A DNA stretch of 62,529 nucleotides, from contig NZ_LSIC01000180.1 of assembly GCF_001556045.1 (NCBI RefSeq), forward strand, positions 1 to 62,529, in the 5' to 3' direction. Below the pieces are notes generated by a model. It ran no database searches. It saw only the letters and a list, made by a program, of their open reading frames with translations, and was not told the origin of the DNA. A program made the position numbers and the translations under genes. Every line of letters begins with the position of its first letter. Position 1 is the first letter of the stretch. Source of the DNA: Bradyrhizobium sp. CCH5-F6. Its GTDB lineage: Bacteria; Pseudomonadota; Alphaproteobacteria; Rhizobiales; Xanthobacteraceae. This document shows, in pieces, positions 24,727 to 38,934 of this stretch.

Positions 24727-26172
24727 CTAGTTGGGTTCGTTAAGACTATATCGCTTGATCTTGTTGGCTAAACCAACGCGCGAAAGGCCTAATTCGTTCG
24801 CCGCACGGCTCTGGTTCCATCGATGGCGCACCAAAGCCTCATGGAGAATGTATTTCTCGAGACTCTCGACCTTGTCCTTTAAAGTCGCTCCCTGAGGCAT
24901 ATAGGTGTTGGCCACACCAGAATGCTGCCGGGGGGCGGCCGCGAGTATTGCGGGCGATATGTATTTTGTTGTCAGATATTCGCCGTCCTCAGCCAAGGCG
25001 ACCATGCGACGGATTTCATTTTCGAGTTCACGAACGTTGCCGGGAAATTCGAATGCGGACAGCTTCTCGAGGACTCCCGCAGATATGCCGAGAATTTTCC
25101 GACCGATCGCATCACTATGCTTGGCGGCAAAAAATTCCGCGAGCGCTGGAATGTCGTCAGGACGGTCTCGAAGCGGCGGCACTTCTAGCTCGAAACCCTT
25201 GAGGCGAAAATACAGGTCCTGTCTGTATTTTCCCTCAGCAACGAGTGTCTTTAGCGGTCGATTGGACGCCGCAATGATACGAACGTTGCATGTCTGTGTC
25301 TTGTCGGAACCGAGTGGCTTGACCTCGCCTTCCTGAAGGAAACGGAGGAGACTCACCTGGAAAGACGCCGACACTTCGGAGATTTCATCAAGGAAAACTG
25401 TTCCACCATCCCCGGCGCGAAATAGACCAAGGCGGTCGGAAATTGCACCCGTGAACGCTCCGCGCTTATGCCCGAACAATTCCGATTGAAGCAATTCATC
25501 GGACATACCGCCGCAATTCTGAACCATCAAGGGGCTGGCCTTGCGGTTCGAGCTATAATGTATCGCGCGTGCTAGCAACTCCTTGCCAGTCCCGGTTTCG
25601 CCCTGGATCAGGATCGGTAGTTCCGTCCGGGCAGCCTTACGAGAGAGATCACAAAGCTCGCTTAGTTTTTCGCTGACGTAGACGAGTTTCTCGAACCGCT
25701 GGCTCTCGGGATGCAAAGATATCCCGCTGCGTACATGGAGTCTCATCGAGTCTGCTGGAATTTTGAACTCACGTGTCAGCATTCGATGGCGGCGTGCAAG
25801 TTCGCGTGATTCCAGACCGCGTTCAACGACCAAACCTATTTGCTTCGCATCGAGTGGCTTGCGCACAAATTGGTAGATAGCCGCGGGCAAAATGGCCTGC
25901 TGGGTCAGCTCGGTCTTGGCGTCAAGCGCCAGCACGCGAATGACGTCGGGATGGGTAACACGCAGATTGGCGAGAAAACTCAATCCGTCGCCACTTGGGC
26001 CATGTTCCGCCAAAACGATATCGATATGGGCATCGGACAGTGCGCTGGCCGCATCTTCAGTCGAACGAGCAGTTAGGACCCGGTAATCATACTCTCCGGA
26101 CAAGACATCGGCTGTAGCGGACCATTGCGGACCACCTCGCGCCAAGATGAGGACCGTTCCGAGCGTTTCCAT
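24727..26172 (-). CDS. hoxA: HoxA/HupR-type sigma-54 activator with degenerate receiver
   Basis: A 481-residue NtrC-family regulator: receiver (1-120), linker, AAA+ domain with Walker A GETGTGKE and the sigma-54 contact loop GAFTGA, then a Fis-type helix-turn-helix ([20 protein letters not shown]). The receiver lacks the N-terminal acidic pair (LARGG at 10-14) and has Glu56 where the phosphorylated Asp should be, but keeps K105. No histidine kinase gene is nearby. It should activate the hydrogenase and ompW sigma-54 promoters, probably without phosphorylation. HupR is known to be active when unphosphorylated, which gives a precedent. Confidence 0.9.
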   Translation of the reverse strand: METLGTVLILARGGPQWSATADVLSGEYDYRVLTARSTEDAASALSDAHIDIVLAEHGPSGDGLSFLANLRVTHPDVIRVLALDAKTELTQQAILPAAIYQFVRKPLDAKQIGLVVERGLESRELARRHRMLTREFKIPADSMRLHVRSGISLHPESQRFEKLVYVSEKLSELCDLSRKAARTELPILIQGETGTGKELLARAIHYSSNRKASPLMVQNCGGMSDELLQSELFGHKRGAFTGAISDRLGLFRAGDGGTVFLDEISEVSASFQVSLLRFLQEGEVKPLGSDKTQTCNVRIIAASNRPLKTLVAEGKYRQDLYFRLKGFELEVPPLRDRPDDIPALAEFFAAKHSDAIGRKILGISAGVLEKLSAFEFPGNVRELENEIRRMVALAEDGEYLTTKYISPAILAAAPRQHSGVANTYMPQGATLKDKVESLEKYILHEALVRHRWNQSRAANELGLSRVGLANKIKRYSLNEPN

Positions 26173-26350
26173 GCAATATTCTTTTCAAATTGAAAACCTA
26201 CTTAGCAGCACCGCGGAGACCATTCAACTCCTTTTTCGCGCGCGGCCGCAGAGCTGATCGAAACGATGCCGAACGCCGTCGCGGGCCGGCATTCCCTTCC
26301 AAGACGATCGGCGCACGCGCGATGGAGCAAGACCGACGACGCCTGCTCTT

Positions 26351-27064
26351 TTATCTCGCGCGCCCGCGTTGTCTCGGTTCCACAGGAACATCGAAATCTA
26401 CGAGCTCATCCAGCCCGTCGATGACTGCAAAAGCGCCGTCGAACTGCTCTCCCCAGAAATACGCGCTTCGGGTAATCAGGACCGGGATCCCAGCGCGAGA
26501 TGCCGCCAACAATCCATTGCGCGAGTCCTCGATAGCCAGGCAGTCACAGTTCCGAAATCCGAGCAGGTTTAGGACTTTCAGATAAGCATCGGGCGCTGGC
26601 TTCTTCCTTTCGACTTCGTCACCTGCGACGATGGCGCTGAATAGCTTTATTCCGTTTTCGCCAAGCGTCGCTGAAAATAGCGCCTCCACATTGTGCCGCG
26701 ATGTCGTCGTCGCGATTGCAAGACGCTGCCCACGGAGAGTGGCCGCGTGAATTGCCTCAACTACACCTGGCCGTAGCGAACACGCTCCGGAGGCCATGAG
26801 CTGTGCGTAACGTGCAGTTTTAAAGCGATGGAGTTCTGCGAGCTCGTCGGACGAGATGTCGATCCGACCTGAGGTAAGACGGGTAAAGTGGCGAATTCTC
26901 TCCTTGCCGCCCGCAACCTGCAGAAGATTCGTGTAGACCGGAACGCTCCACTCCCAATCCAAATCAAAATACGCAAAAGTCTCGTTGAAGGCACGGCGGT
27001 GCAGCTCTTCGGTTTCAGCCAGCGTGCCGTCAACATCGAAGATGAGGGCACGGAATCGTTTCAT
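26351..27064 (-). CDS. cbbY: CbbY, HAD-family sugar-bisphosphatase
   Basis: A 237-residue HAD phosphatase with DVDGTLAETEELH (motif I plus cap start), ATTTSR (motif II), KKPAPDAYL (motif III) and IEDSRNGLLAA (motif IV). Red-type CbbY removes xylulose-1,5-bisphosphate, a RuBisCO inhibitor made by misfire. It is the last gene of the cbb operon and overlaps cbbZ by four bases, consistent with a RuBisCO repair role alongside CbbX. Confidence 0.9.
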   Translation of the reverse strand: MKRFRALIFDVDGTLAETEELHRRAFNETFAYFDLDWEWSVPVYTNLLQVAGGKERIRHFTRLTSGRIDISSDELAELHRFKTARYAQLMASGACSLRPGVVEAIHAATLRGQRLAIATTTSRHNVEALFSATLGENGIKLFSAIVAGDEVERKKPAPDAYLKVLNLLGFRNCDCLAIEDSRNGLLAASRAGIPVLITRSAYFWGEQFDGAFAVIDGLDELVDFDVPVEPRQRGRAR

Positions 27065-27780
27065 GGCAAATTCAAGCTAAGTGTCGCGCACGCCGCTCGG
27101 AATTCGGCATAACCATCGATGGTCACGTCGGGACAAAGCTCGCGCATAGGAATTTTAGAGTAGCCAAATGAAACGCCAATCACCGCGACACCAGCGGCCC
27201 GCGCGCATTGCACGTCGACAATGCTGTCGCCTACCATGATCGCATCCTCTGTGTTGATGCCCAGGTACCCGAGCGTATCAAACAGCGGAATAGGTGACGG
27301 CTTTGCAGGCCTTCCACTGCGGGCTCCGACGATCACGTCAACATATCTGTCCAACCCCAGACCCTCGACCACGCCGACAGCCTTGTCCTCCACCTTGTTC
27401 GTGCAAATACCAATAGCAGCGCCGTACGCTTTCAGCTCGGAAAGAACAGAAACGACCCCGGCGTAAGCTCTGGTCGTCTCGGTAAGCCGAGCCCCGTATA
27501 TCACCTCGTAGGATTCGACGATGGCCCGCAATTCTTCTACGCCGAAGACGATTCCCCGCGCGTGAAAGGCGCGCTCGACAAGGACATCAAGACCGTCGCC
27601 TATGAATGTGCGAATTGATCCCTCCGAGAATGGCGACAGATCCCTGGCGACCAAGAGGCTGTTAATCGAGGAAGTGATGTCCCCGACGCTGTCCACGACC
27701 GTACCGTCAAGATCGAAGACAACAGCGCCGGGCCACCGCCCCTTCCCTCTCCGATAGTGCTTATCACCAGCCGTCAGCAT
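27061..27780 (-). CDS. cbbZ: CbbZ, phosphoglycolate phosphatase
   Basis: A 239-residue Gph-type HAD phosphatase: [36 protein letters not shown] and [16 protein letters not shown]. It hydrolyses 2-phosphoglycolate from RuBisCO oxygenation. The first dozen residues ([16 protein letters not shown]) precede the domain, and the start overlaps the end of cbbE by seven bases. It is encoded between the epimerase and cbbY. Confidence 0.92.
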   Translation of the reverse strand: MLTAGDKHYRRGKGRWPGAVVFDLDGTVVDSVGDITSSINSLLVARDLSPFSEGSIRTFIGDGLDVLVERAFHARGIVFGVEELRAIVESYEVIYGARLTETTRAYAGVVSVLSELKAYGAAIGICTNKVEDKAVGVVEGLGLDRYVDVIVGARSGRPAKPSPIPLFDTLGYLGINTEDAIMVGDSIVDVQCARAAGVAVIGVSFGYSKIPMRELCPDVTIDGYAEFRAACATLSLNLP

Positions 27781-28454
27781 CGCCGTCCGGCCTCAGCGGC
27801 ACCCCGAATCGCTGAAATGTTTGCCCGATACGCTTCCTCCGTACCGCCGCGGAACACGGCCGACCCCGCGACAATCGTGTCGGCGCCGGCTGCCACAACC
27901 TGAGCCGCGGTCTCGACGTTGACGCCTCCATCAACCTCCAATCGGATCGACCGCTCACCAATCATTCCCCGAATGCAGCGGATCTTATCCAGTTGCGACT
28001 GAATAAACGATTGCCCGCCAAATCCAGGATTCACCGTCATTACGAGGATGAGGTCGACCCGGTCAAGGACATGCACGAGTACCTGCTCGGACGTAGCCGG
28101 GCAAATCGTGACACCCGCCTTCTTGCCCAACCCCCGGATCGCCTGGAGTGAACGGTCCAGATGCGCGCCGGCTTCCGCATGCACCGTAATGATATCAGCT
28201 CCAGCCTTAGCGAAGGCTTCCAAATACTGATCGACCGGCGCAATCATCAGATGGACGTCGAAGATCTTGGTGGTACGTGAACGTACGGCCTTGATAACGT
28301 CGGGACCAAAACTGATGTTAGGAACAAAATGTCCATCCATCACATCGCAATGGATCCAGTCCGCGCCAGCTGCGTCAATGGAATTGATTTCGCCGCCCAG
28401 GCGCGCAAAATCGGCGGAGAGGATCGACGGAGCGATAACGATAGGTTTAGGCAT
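27774..28454 (-). CDS. cbbE: CbbE, ribulose-phosphate 3-epimerase
   Basis: A 226-residue TIM-barrel epimerase interconverting ribulose-5-P and xylulose-5-P. Motifs: [43 protein letters not shown] and EVDGGVN. It starts four bases after the cbbX stop. Host cells usually carry another rpe; this copy serves regeneration of ribulose bisphosphate. Confidence 0.96.
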   Translation of the reverse strand: MPKPIVIAPSILSADFARLGGEINSIDAAGADWIHCDVMDGHFVPNISFGPDVIKAVRSRTTKIFDVHLMIAPVDQYLEAFAKAGADIITVHAEAGAHLDRSLQAIRGLGKKAGVTICPATSEQVLVHVLDRVDLILVMTVNPGFGGQSFIQSQLDKIRCIRGMIGERSIRLEVDGGVNVETAAQVVAAGADTIVAGSAVFRGGTEEAYRANISAIRGAAEAGRRC

Positions 28455-28458
28455 CGGC

Positions 28459-29373
28459 TCAGGATTTCCTCTCGACTTTTAGACGCTCGACGGATGCGGG
28501 GCGGGATTTCGCAAACACTCGACTCGCCAACACGTCAGACGCTTCGATCGATTTGATGTCATCGACAACGAGGACTCGATCAATATCGGCAACGAGACGG
28601 TTCGCCTGACGTAACCGCATTCGGTCGAGCGCATTGCGGATCGATCGTGCATTGGAAAACAATGGCTGCGTCTTGCGCAGCGCTATGTAGCTAATGAATG
28701 CCGCGCGCGCATCCACACTGAATTTGTAATTCATACCGTCCAGCATTAGCTCGGCGATCACGAGTAGCTCGTCCTCGGAGTAGTCCGGGAAATCGATGTG
28801 ATGCGCGATGCGGGACCGGAAGCCGGGATTGCTGGCAAAGAACTTGTCCATGCGGTCGCCGTACCCTGCGAGGATCACAACAAGATCCTCACGTTGTGAC
28901 TCCATGACCTGCAGCAATATCTCGATCGCCTCTTGTCCGTAGTCGCGCTCGTTGTCTGGCCGATGCAAATAGTAGGCTTCGTCGATGAACAGGACGCCAC
29001 CCATCGCCTTCTTGAGAATCTCTTTGGTCTTGGGAGCCGTATGCCCGATGTACTGGCCCACCAGCTCGTCGCGCGTGACTGACACCACTTGTCCCCGGCG
29101 CACGAAACCAAGTTTGTGAAGAATTCCCGCGATCCTCAGCGCCACGGTCGTTTTGCCAGTACCGGGATTGCCGGTGAACGACATATGCAGCGTGGGCGTC
29201 TCCGAACTCAGCCCCATTCGTTTGCGGATACGCTCGATCAGCAGCAGTGACGAAATCTCTCGAATGCGGGTCTTGACGGGCTGGAGACCAATCAGCTCGC
29301 GATTGAGCTGCTCAAGAATCTCGTCGATGCCGACGACCTCAAGTTCCTCTCGAAGACTGACGCTATCTGTCAT
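28459..29373 (-). CDS. cbbX: CbbX, red-type RuBisCO activase
   Basis: A 304-residue AAA+ protein that strips inhibitory sugar phosphates from red-type RuBisCO by pulling the CbbL C-terminus. Walker A is [19 protein letters not shown] and Walker B is [23 protein letters not shown] carries the sensor/arginine-finger region. It follows cbbS after an intercistronic hairpin, which may set its level below that of RuBisCO. Its presence fits the form IC large subunit. Confidence 0.96.
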   Translation of the reverse strand: MTDSVSLREELEVVGIDEILEQLNRELIGLQPVKTRIREISSLLLIERIRKRMGLSSETPTLHMSFTGNPGTGKTTVALRIAGILHKLGFVRRGQVVSVTRDELVGQYIGHTAPKTKEILKKAMGGVLFIDEAYYLHRPDNERDYGQEAIEILLQVMESQREDLVVILAGYGDRMDKFFASNPGFRSRIAHHIDFPDYSEDELLVIAELMLDGMNYKFSVDARAAFISYIALRKTQPLFSNARSIRNALDRMRLRQANRLVADIDRVLVVDDIKSIEASDVLASRVFAKSRPASVERLKVERKS

Positions 29374-29447
29374 CGCTTACCGTCTAGTAGCATCGCACAA
29401 ATTCCGACGCGCACGTCTCGCGTGCAGGTTTCGGCAAGAACAAGGAA

Positions 29448-29477
29448 GCTCCGTCACCGCTTCGGCGGTGACGGAGC
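29448..29477 (-). terminator. Perfect 13-bp hairpin between cbbS and cbbX
   Basis: GCTCCGTCACCGC and its exact complement surround a TTCG tetraloop (CGAA on the minus strand). In the direction of transcription it is followed by TTCCTTGTTCTT, only moderately U-rich. It is probably a partial terminator or a 3'-end stabiliser of cbbLS mRNA. Confidence 0.75.
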
Positions 29478-29537
29478 AGTACACCCGGGAGAAACCGCGA
29501 CCAGGGAGGTAAATGGTGCGTTCCGGTCCGGATGGTA

Positions 29538-29960
29538 TTACGCACCATAGCGTCGGCCTTCAGGGCGATCAGCGGCGTAGGATTTGGTTGTGTAGCGGAT
29601 GTTGCGGCCCTCAACCTCGTGCCGTTCAAGCCGGAAGCCGGGTTCGTCCTTCGGCCGGTTGACGATGAAGGACATCCGCACCGACTCCCAGCCATGGCTG
29701 GAATCGAACGCCGACATCCGGATGTAGCGATCACCGTAAACCTTGCGGCATTCGTTGAGCTCCATCAGCACGCCGGCAGCATCGCGCAGGTCGAACATCG
29801 GCAGGCCCCACATTTCCCAAAACGTGTTGCGAGGATGCGGATCGTCGGTGAATTCGATGTTCACCGCCCAGCCCTTGCCGAGACAATACTGCACCTGCGC
29901 CGAGATCTGCGCATCGGTGAGATCGGGCAGGAAAGAGAAACAGCCTTGGGTAACGCGCAT
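29538..29960 (-). CDS. cbbS: RuBisCO small subunit, red type
   Basis: A 140-residue small subunit starting [19 protein letters not shown]. The length and the C-terminal extension (after [14 protein letters not shown]) are typical of red-type small subunits, where the extra tail forms a barrel in the central pore. It lies 11 bases after cbbL. It makes an L8S8 holoenzyme with CbbL. Confidence 0.97.
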   Translation of the reverse strand: MRVTQGCFSFLPDLTDAQISAQVQYCLGKGWAVNIEFTDDPHPRNTFWEMWGLPMFDLRDAAGVLMELNECRKVYGDRYIRMSAFDSSHGWESVRMSFIVNRPKDEPGFRLERHEVEGRNIRYTTKSYAADRPEGRRYGA

Positions 29961-29971
29961 GGTCCTGCTCC

Positions 29972-32576
<2,605 letters not shown>

Positions 32577-32586
32577 ATCGGCTACC

Positions 32587-33795
32587 TCACATTTTACTGG
32601 TCTTGAGAACATTCACGCCCGGAAGCACGCGTCCTTCTAGCCATTCAAGAAACGCCCCGCCGGCCGTTGAGACGTAGGTGAAGCTGTTGCTGACGCCCGC
32701 AGCCGAAAGCGCAGCGACTGTGTCCCCGCCGCCGGCAATCGTTTGAAGCGTTCCGGACAGAGTCCATCTTGCGGCCGCCTTCGCCAGCGCGCTCGTACCG
32801 CGGTCGAATGGCTCAGTTTCGAATGCGCCGACCGGACCGTTCCACAGCAGCGTCTTTAGATCGCCGAAGAGTTCCTTGATGTCGGCGACGGTCTCTGGAC
32901 CGATGTCGAGAATCATCGCGTCTTCCGGGACCTCTCTAATGTCTACGGTCTGATGCTCCGTGTTTGCCGCAAACTCGCGGGCAACAACCGCGTCGCGTGG
33001 CAGGACGATGTTGCAGCTGTGCTTTTCGGCCTGGCGAAGAATGCGTTCGGCGAGGTCGCCTAACTGGGGTTCGCAAATCGACCGACCAACCGAAATCCCC
33101 TGCGCATGCAAGAACGTATTTGCCATGCCACCGCCAATGATGAGGTCATCGACGTGTTTGACGAGATTTTCGAGCAGGGTAATCTTCGTGGAAACCTTGG
33201 CGCCTCCAACGATCGCCCCTACCGGCCGAAGTGGACTGCCGAGTGCGCGATCCAACGCCGACAGCTCGGCCTGCATTCCGCGACCGGCGAAAGACGGCAG
33301 CAAATGAGCAATACCCTCGGTGGAGGCGTGGGCACGGTGGGCGGCGGAAAACGCGTCGTTGACGAAGATGTCGCCGAGGCCTGCAAGGGTCCGGATGAAC
33401 GCCGGATCATTGCTCTCCTCGCCAGGATGAAATCGCGTATTGTCCATCAGCAGTATGTCGCCCGGCTCCGCCGCAGCCACTGCGGCGCGATGCGGGCCGT
33501 TTCTCCAGTCTGTGGCCACGAACTGTACGGGCCTCTGCAAGCATCGTTCGAGAGCCGGGCGTAGCGGGGCAAGCGAGTACTCGGCAATGACCCTGCCTCG
33601 TGGCCGCTCAAAGTGGGAGAGCACGATGACAATCGCCCGCTTGTCTGCCAGCTCCGCGAGCGTCGGAGCAATGTGCCTTATACGCAGATCGTCAGTCACA
33701 CGCCCGTTTTTCATCGGCACATTAAGATCGACACGAACGACGACCCGTTTTCCGGCCACGTCAATTCCATCGAGTGTTCGCAGAGATGCTGTCAA
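32587..33795 (-). CDS. pgk: CbbK, phosphoglycerate kinase
   Basis: A 402-residue phosphoglycerate kinase: [19 protein letters not shown] at the start, the [12 protein letters not shown] region, [13 protein letters not shown], and the C-terminal nucleotide site [11 protein letters not shown] with [13 protein letters not shown]. It uses TTG 33795, overlapping the end of the dehydrogenase gene by four bases. Part of the reductive half of the CO2 cycle. Confidence 0.96.
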   Translation of the reverse strand: MTASLRTLDGIDVAGKRVVVRVDLNVPMKNGRVTDDLRIRHIAPTLAELADKRAIVIVLSHFERPRGRVIAEYSLAPLRPALERCLQRPVQFVATDWRNGPHRAAVAAAEPGDILLMDNTRFHPGEESNDPAFIRTLAGLGDIFVNDAFSAAHRAHASTEGIAHLLPSFAGRGMQAELSALDRALGSPLRPVGAIVGGAKVSTKITLLENLVKHVDDLIIGGGMANTFLHAQGISVGRSICEPQLGDLAERILRQAEKHSCNIVLPRDAVVAREFAANTEHQTVDIREVPEDAMILDIGPETVADIKELFGDLKTLLWNGPVGAFETEPFDRGTSALAKAAARWTLSGTLQTIAGGGDTVAALSAAGVSNSFTYVSTAGGAFLEWLEGRVLPGVNVLKTSKM

Positions 33796-34799
33796 AGAAG
33801 CCTCCCCAGCGCCACCGCGGTGTCGCTCATGCGGCTAGAGAAGCCCCACTCGTTATCGTACCAACTCATCACACGCACGAAGTTGCCATCGATGACCTTG
33901 GTCTGGTCCATATGGAACACAGCCGAATTTGAATCGTGATTGAAATCAACTGAGACGTTTGGAGCGTATGTGACGCCGAGGACGCCCTTCAAGTGGCCAT
34001 TCGCCGCCTCATCGATCGCTGCGTTGATCTCTGCGATCGATGTCGACCTTTTGGCAATGAACTTGAAGTCGACGACCGAAACATTCGGCGTCGGTACACG
34101 GATAGCAACCCCGTCAAGGCGGCCATTCAGCTCAGGTAGTACAAGACCGACGGCCTTCGCCGCTCCTGTGGAGGTCGGAATCATCGAAGTCGCAGCGGCG
34201 CGCGCGCGATAGAGGTCTTTGTGCAAGGTATCCAGCGTCGGCTGGTCTCCGGTGTACGAGTGGATTGTCGTCATGAACCCCCGATCGATTCCGACGGCGT
34301 CGTTCAGGACTTTGGCGACCGGCGCAAGGCAGTTCGTAGTGCAGGACGCATTCGAAACCACCAAATGTTTGTCGTTCAGATTTTGGTGATTCACCCCGTA
34401 GACGACTGTGAAATCGGCGCCATCAGCGGGTGCCGAAACGATAACGCGTTTGGCTCCTGCCCTCAAATGCGCCGCAGCTTTGTCGCGTGTTGTGAAGACA
34501 CCCGTGCATTCGAGCGCTATATCGACTTCCAACGCTGTATGGGGCAGCGTCGCGGGATCCTTTACGCACGTCACCTCTATTAGCCCTCGGCCCACATCGA
34601 TGGTGTTTCCAGCAACCCTCACTTCGTGCGGGAAGCGGCCATGTATGGAGTCAAAGCGCAGCAGGTGAGCGTTCGCCTCGACTGATCCAAGATCATTTAT
34701 GGCGACGACTACGATATCGCGGCGCCCGGACTCCACGATTGCGCGCAGCACATTTCGACCTATACGCCCGAATCCGTTGATAGCTACTTTGACCGGCAC
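33792..34799 (-). CDS. gap: CbbG, glyceraldehyde-3-phosphate dehydrogenase
   Basis: A 335-residue dehydrogenase. NAD(P)-binding INGFGRIGRNVLRA, the catalytic Cys in SNASCTTNCLAP and a histidine in MTTIHSYTGDQPTLD are seen. After the first beta strand the Rossmann fold reads VAINDLGS, so Asp follows that strand, which favours NAD; coenzyme preference is unproved. GTG 34799 overlaps the cbbT stop (TAGTG). The enzyme reduces 1,3-bisphosphoglycerate. Confidence 0.96.
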   Translation of the reverse strand: MPVKVAINGFGRIGRNVLRAIVESGRRDIVVVAINDLGSVEANAHLLRFDSIHGRFPHEVRVAGNTIDVGRGLIEVTCVKDPATLPHTALEVDIALECTGVFTTRDKAAAHLRAGAKRVIVSAPADGADFTVVYGVNHQNLNDKHLVVSNASCTTNCLAPVAKVLNDAVGIDRGFMTTIHSYTGDQPTLDTLHKDLYRARAAATSMIPTSTGAAKAVGLVLPELNGRLDGVAIRVPTPNVSVVDFKFIAKRSTSIAEINAAIDEAANGHLKGVLGVTYAPNVSVDFNHDSNSAVFHMDQTKVIDGNFVRVMSWYDNEWGFSSRMSDTAVALGRLL

Positions 34800-36871
34800 T
34801 ATCTCAGTCCTTCCATTCGAGAACGCGCGATCGAGCGCATCGCCGCCACCGCAACAGCTTCCGGTGTCACGCCGAACTCGCGGTAGAGCACGCTTGCCGG
34901 GGCGGATGCGCCGAATCCGGTCATCCCTACAAATTCACCGTTTGCATCGATCCAGCGAGCCCAACCTCCCTGAACAGCCGCTTCAACGCCGACGCGTGGG
35001 CAGCGGCCAAGAACAGTTGATCGATACTCGCTAGTCTGCTTCTCAAAAAGCTCGAAGCATGGAGCCGAAACCACTGCGGCACGGACATCGTCCTTTGCGA
35101 GCAGGCGAGCGGCATCGATCGCGATGGCGACTTCGGATCCCGTTGCTATCAAAGTCACGTCACGCGGGCCCTCGGGATCAGTCACTAGATAGGCGCCGAG
35201 AGCGACCTTGTTCACGCCTCTCGCATCGCTGCGGAAAGTCGGCAGCGCCTGGCGCGAAAGACACAAAACGGACGGACTATGTTCAGCCCGCAGGGCGCAG
35301 TCCCAGGCCTCGGCGGTTTCAACCGAATCGGCAGGGCGGAATACAAGCAAGTTCGGAATCGCTCGCAGCGACGCCAAATGCTCAACCGGCTGGTGGGTCG
35401 GACCATCTTCGCCGAGGCCGATCGAGTCATGCGTCATCACGTGAATAACGCGCAAGCCCATCAGTGCGGCCATCCTGATCGCGGGCCGGCTGTAATCTGA
35501 GAACGTCAGGAAGGTCCCGCCATAAGGAATGAAGCCACCGTGGAGGGCGATGCCATTCATTGCGGCGGCCATCCCGTGCTCGCGGATGCCGTAATGCACA
35601 TAGTTGCCTTGAAAGCACCCAGGCTTGATGGGCTTCTGTGTCTTCGCTTGGGTCAGGTTGGAATGCGTCAAGTCGGCCGATCCGCCAAGCAGATTGGGCA
35701 GCGCCATAGCGAGCGCGTCGATAACCAGTTGCGAGGCCTGCCGCGTGGCAATCATAGGACGCTCGGTTCCAAAACGAGCGCGGATCGATCGGTAGGCTTC
35801 ATCGTATTCGTTCGACAGTTTTCCTGCCAAGACATCCAGCAAACGACAGCGAGCGATAGCATCGGGCTGCAGAGCACGTTGGGCCCACGCCTCATAGGCC
35901 ACTTGTCCCCAAGCGCCGACCGCCCGCCACGCGGACAGCACGGCTGCCGGGATTTCGAATGGCGGATGCGGCCAGTGCAGGGCAGCGCGCGTTGCTTCAA
36001 GTTCTTCAGCACCAAGTGGGGCACCATGCGCCTTCTCAGTGCCCTGCCGCTTCGGCGCGCCGAAACCGATCACGGTTCGACAGGCGATCAGGGATGGACG
36101 GTCAATTAGCCGCTCCTCTTCGATGGCCTTGGCGATAGCTTGAGGATCATGACCGTCAATGCGGCGGACTGACCAACCGGACGCGGCAAAACGCACGATC
36201 TGATCGTCGGAACACGAAAGAGACGTGGGTCCATCGATCGATATTTCATTGTCGTCATAGAGAACGATCAACCGACCGAGCTTCAGGTGGCCCGCCAGCG
36301 ATATCGCCTCATGACTGAGGCCTTCCATCAAGCAGCCGTCTCCACAAATCACATAAGTGAAATGATCGACGAGGTCATTGCCAAATCGGTAATTCAGCAG
36401 TCGCTCGGAAAGCGCCATGCCAACGGCGGTCGCAACTCCCTGACCAAGCGGCCCGGTCGTTGTTTCGACCCCTGCCGTGTGACCGTATTCGGGATGGCCA
36501 GGGGTTTTCGATCCCCATTGCCGAAACGCCTTGAGCTCCTCGAGCGTGACGTCTTCATAGCCAGTCAGGAACAGGACCGCATAGAGAAGCATCGAACCGT
36601 GACCTGCGGATAAAACGAACCGGTCGCGATCGGGCCAATCCGGATTCTTCGGGTCGAACTTCAGAAAGCGCGAGAACAGAACAGTTGCGACGTCGGCCAT
36701 GCCCATTGGCATACCTGGGTGCCCAGAGTTCGCCTTTTCTACCGCGTCGATTGCAAGGAAACGGATGGCATTGGCCATCTGCCGGTGCGAGACATTGAGG
36801 TCCCTCGCTTCGATACGGCTTGACATATCCAACGTTGCTCTTTGCGGAAAGGCAATAAGATCGCTCGTCAT
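34799..36871 (-). CDS. cbbT: CbbT, transketolase
   Basis: A 690-residue thiamine diphosphate enzyme. [20 protein letters not shown] opens the catalytic domain, [13 protein letters not shown] is the ThDP/Mg site, and [19 protein letters not shown] and [15 protein letters not shown] form the pyrimidine domain. It begins 3 bases before the cbbP stop ends (ATGA). An alternative start at residue 16 (MSSRIEARD) is closer to the family start. Confidence 0.97.
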   Translation of the reverse strand: MTSDLIAFPQRATLDMSSRIEARDLNVSHRQMANAIRFLAIDAVEKANSGHPGMPMGMADVATVLFSRFLKFDPKNPDWPDRDRFVLSAGHGSMLLYAVLFLTGYEDVTLEELKAFRQWGSKTPGHPEYGHTAGVETTTGPLGQGVATAVGMALSERLLNYRFGNDLVDHFTYVICGDGCLMEGLSHEAISLAGHLKLGRLIVLYDDNEISIDGPTSLSCSDDQIVRFAASGWSVRRIDGHDPQAIAKAIEEERLIDRPSLIACRTVIGFGAPKRQGTEKAHGAPLGAEELEATRAALHWPHPPFEIPAAVLSAWRAVGAWGQVAYEAWAQRALQPDAIARCRLLDVLAGKLSNEYDEAYRSIRARFGTERPMIATRQASQLVIDALAMALPNLLGGSADLTHSNLTQAKTQKPIKPGCFQGNYVHYGIREHGMAAAMNGIALHGGFIPYGGTFLTFSDYSRPAIRMAALMGLRVIHVMTHDSIGLGEDGPTHQPVEHLASLRAIPNLLVFRPADSVETAEAWDCALRAEHSPSVLCLSRQALPTFRSDARGVNKVALGAYLVTDPEGPRDVTLIATGSEVAIAIDAARLLAKDDVRAAVVSAPCFELFEKQTSEYRSTVLGRCPRVGVEAAVQGGWARWIDANGEFVGMTGFGASAPASVLYREFGVTPEAVAVAAMRSIARSRMEGLR

Positions 36872-37740
36872 GCACGTCTCTTTCGGTCGATCAGTTGCAG
36901 GATTAATGGCGTCAAGATTAGCTGCATCGCGAGATCCAGCTTCGATCCGTGAATTACGATCGAATTCGCCCGCGACATGAAGCTATTTGGGATCATCGAC
37001 AGCAGGTAAGGAAAATCGATGCCACGCGGGTTCTTGAGCCGGATCACGACCATCGACTCGTCCGGTGTTGGGATCCATCGCGCAATAAACGGGTTTGAGG
37101 TATCGACGGTCGGGACGCGTTGGAAATTGATGTCGGTCTCCGCAAATTGCGGACAGATATAATTGACGTAATCCGGCATGCGGCGAAGAATCGTGTCGGT
37201 CACCGCCTCGGTGGAATAGCCGCGCGCGCTGCGGTCACGGTGCAGCTTCTGGATCCATTCAAGATTGATGACGGGAACGACTCCGATCTTGAGATCAGCA
37301 TGCTGCGCAACATTGACCTTTTCGGTCACGACAGCGCCGTGGAGTCCTTCGTAGAAAAGCAGATCGGAAGCATCCGGGAGAGGGCGCCAATCGGTGAAGG
37401 TCCCAGGAGAACTTCCGTGGAGCGCGGCTTCCTCGTCGTCGTGGACGTAGTACCGTGTCGTGCCCGATCCGGTTTCACCATAGGCCTTGAAGACGGCCTC
37501 CAGTTCCTCGAACAGATTGGTCTCGGGGCTGAAGTGACTGAAATGCTTGTTGCCGCGCTCGGTTTCTTCGGCCATGCGGTTGCGCATTTCTAGGCGGTTG
37601 TAGCGATGGAAAGCATCTCCCTCGATATAGGCGGCCGCCACATTCTCGCGGCGGAATATCTGCTCGAAGGTTCGTTTGACGGATGTCGTACCTGCCCCGG
37701 AGGAGCCGGTAATCGATATGATGGGATGCTTCCTGGACAC
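36868..37740 (-). CDS. cbbP: CbbP, phosphoribulokinase
   Basis: A 290-residue proteobacterial phosphoribulokinase. P-loop [28 protein letters not shown] (substrate binding), FYEGLHGAV and [25 protein letters not shown] are family signatures. It makes ribulose-1,5-bisphosphate, the RuBisCO substrate. It follows cbbF by 19 bases. Confidence 0.97.
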   Translation of the reverse strand: MSRKHPIISITGSSGAGTTSVKRTFEQIFRRENVAAAYIEGDAFHRYNRLEMRNRMAEETERGNKHFSHFSPETNLFEELEAVFKAYGETGSGTTRYYVHDDEEAALHGSSPGTFTDWRPLPDASDLLFYEGLHGAVVTEKVNVAQHADLKIGVVPVINLEWIQKLHRDRSARGYSTEAVTDTILRRMPDYVNYICPQFAETDINFQRVPTVDTSNPFIARWIPTPDESMVVIRLKNPRGIDFPYLLSMIPNSFMSRANSIVIHGSKLDLAMQLILTPLILQLIDRKRRA

Positions 37741-37759
37741 GATAGGTCAGTCCTTCGGG

Positions 37760-38797
37760 TCAGCTGCGAAACAGCCCACGGTGGGCGAAGAGCGGAGCAT
37801 TTTTCTCGGATTTGATATCCGGGCTCATGTGTAGGCGATCGAGGCGCCGCACCTTGTCTCGGGAGCCCATGATCAACGGCACGCGCTGATGAAGCGTGTT
37901 TGGCGAGAGATCAAGTATCCGCTTACGGCCCGTAGAGGCGGCGCCTCCGGCTTGCTCCATGATCAACGCCATTGGGTTGGCTTCGTAGACGAGGCGCAAG
38001 CGGCCTTCGCCGTAGCCTTCTCGCGCGTCTGCAGGGTAGAGGAATATCCCGCCGCGCGTCAGGATGCGGTAGGCTTCCGCCACCAGCGATCCAATCCAGC
38101 GCATGTTGAAATCCTTGCCTCGTTCTCCGTTGGCGCCAGCCAGGCAATCCTCAATAAAGGCCTGCACCGGTGGCTCCCAATGCCGCTGGTTCGACGCGTT
38201 GATCGCAAATTCCGCGGTATCCGCTGGGATCTGTACGGCCGATCTGATCAGCTTGAATTCGTTCTCACCGCGATCCAGCGTAAAGATATCGACGCCGCAG
38301 CCGAGCGTGAGAACGAGTGATGTTTGCGGACCGTAGACAAAAAAGCCTGCACCAAGCTGAGCGTCGCCACGCTGAAGGAAGGTGGAGCGAATGTCTCGCG
38401 GTGTCGGTAGAATCGAGAAAATCGTGCCGACCGACATGTTGGTGTCGATATTCGATGAACCATCCAACGGATCGATGGCAATGCTGATGGGTGCAGCCGG
38501 GTACAATATCTCTGGGTCCGTCGCTTCTTCTGATGCCAAAGCTGCGATCGGAAGCGGCTCAAGGGCTGCGCGGATGATCCGGTCAGCGCGGATATCGAGA
38601 TCCTTCTGGACGTCTCCGTCGGTGTTGCGTCCCTGAGGCTGCCCAGTAATGCCGGCCAGCGCACCGCAACCCGTCAGATTGGAAATCTCGATCGAGGCCT
38701 GCGCGAGAGCATCGATAACTTCGGTCACGGCTCGGCGAAGCGGGTCCATGCCGGCGTAATCATTTAATGATCGGCGCAAACTCAGGCCCGGATTCAT
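37760..38797 (-). CDS. cbbF: CbbF, fructose-1,6-bisphosphatase class I
   Basis: A 345-residue phosphatase with [22 protein letters not shown] (metal and phosphate site) and the substrate-site segment [20 protein letters not shown]. Autotrophic CbbF also dephosphorylates sedoheptulose-1,7-bisphosphate. It is the first gene of the operon, opposite cbbR. Promoter elements are presumed in the 137-base intergenic region. Confidence 0.96.
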   Translation of the reverse strand: MNPGLSLRRSLNDYAGMDPLRRAVTEVIDALAQASIEISNLTGCGALAGITGQPQGRNTDGDVQKDLDIRADRIIRAALEPLPIAALASEEATDPEILYPAAPISIAIDPLDGSSNIDTNMSVGTIFSILPTPRDIRSTFLQRGDAQLGAGFFVYGPQTSLVLTLGCGVDIFTLDRGENEFKLIRSAVQIPADTAEFAINASNQRHWEPPVQAFIEDCLAGANGERGKDFNMRWIGSLVAEAYRILTRGGIFLYPADAREGYGEGRLRLVYEANPMALIMEQAGGAASTGRKRILDLSPNTLHQRVPLIMGSRDKVRRLDRLHMSPDIKSEKNAPLFAHRGLFRS

Positions 38798-38888
38798 TAG
38801 TTCGCCTCCCCTTCCGACGCTGCAACTGAGGGAATCGGGTGCCCGTCCCTCGTTGAAGCCGTAGATCGAGGTTGACTGCGTCAGCTAA

Positions 38889-38907
38889 ATAAGTAAAATT
38901 TCATTAT
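38889..38907. promoter_or_regulatory. Candidate CbbR site between cbbR and cbbF
   Basis: ATAA-N11-TTAT is an inverted repeat with the T-N11-A spacing usual for LysR-type regulators. It sits 92 bases before the cbbF start and 28 before cbbR, a suitable place for CbbR autoregulation and activation. AT-rich surroundings make chance occurrence possible. Confidence 0.4.
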
Positions 38908-38934
38908 GTTTGGTGTGAGCAAAGTTTTTAATAT

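Noticed and set aside
24727..26172. A complete HoxA/HoxJ/HupUV hydrogen-sensing system
   Set aside because: No kinase or regulatory hydrogenase gene occurs in the window; only HoxA is present.
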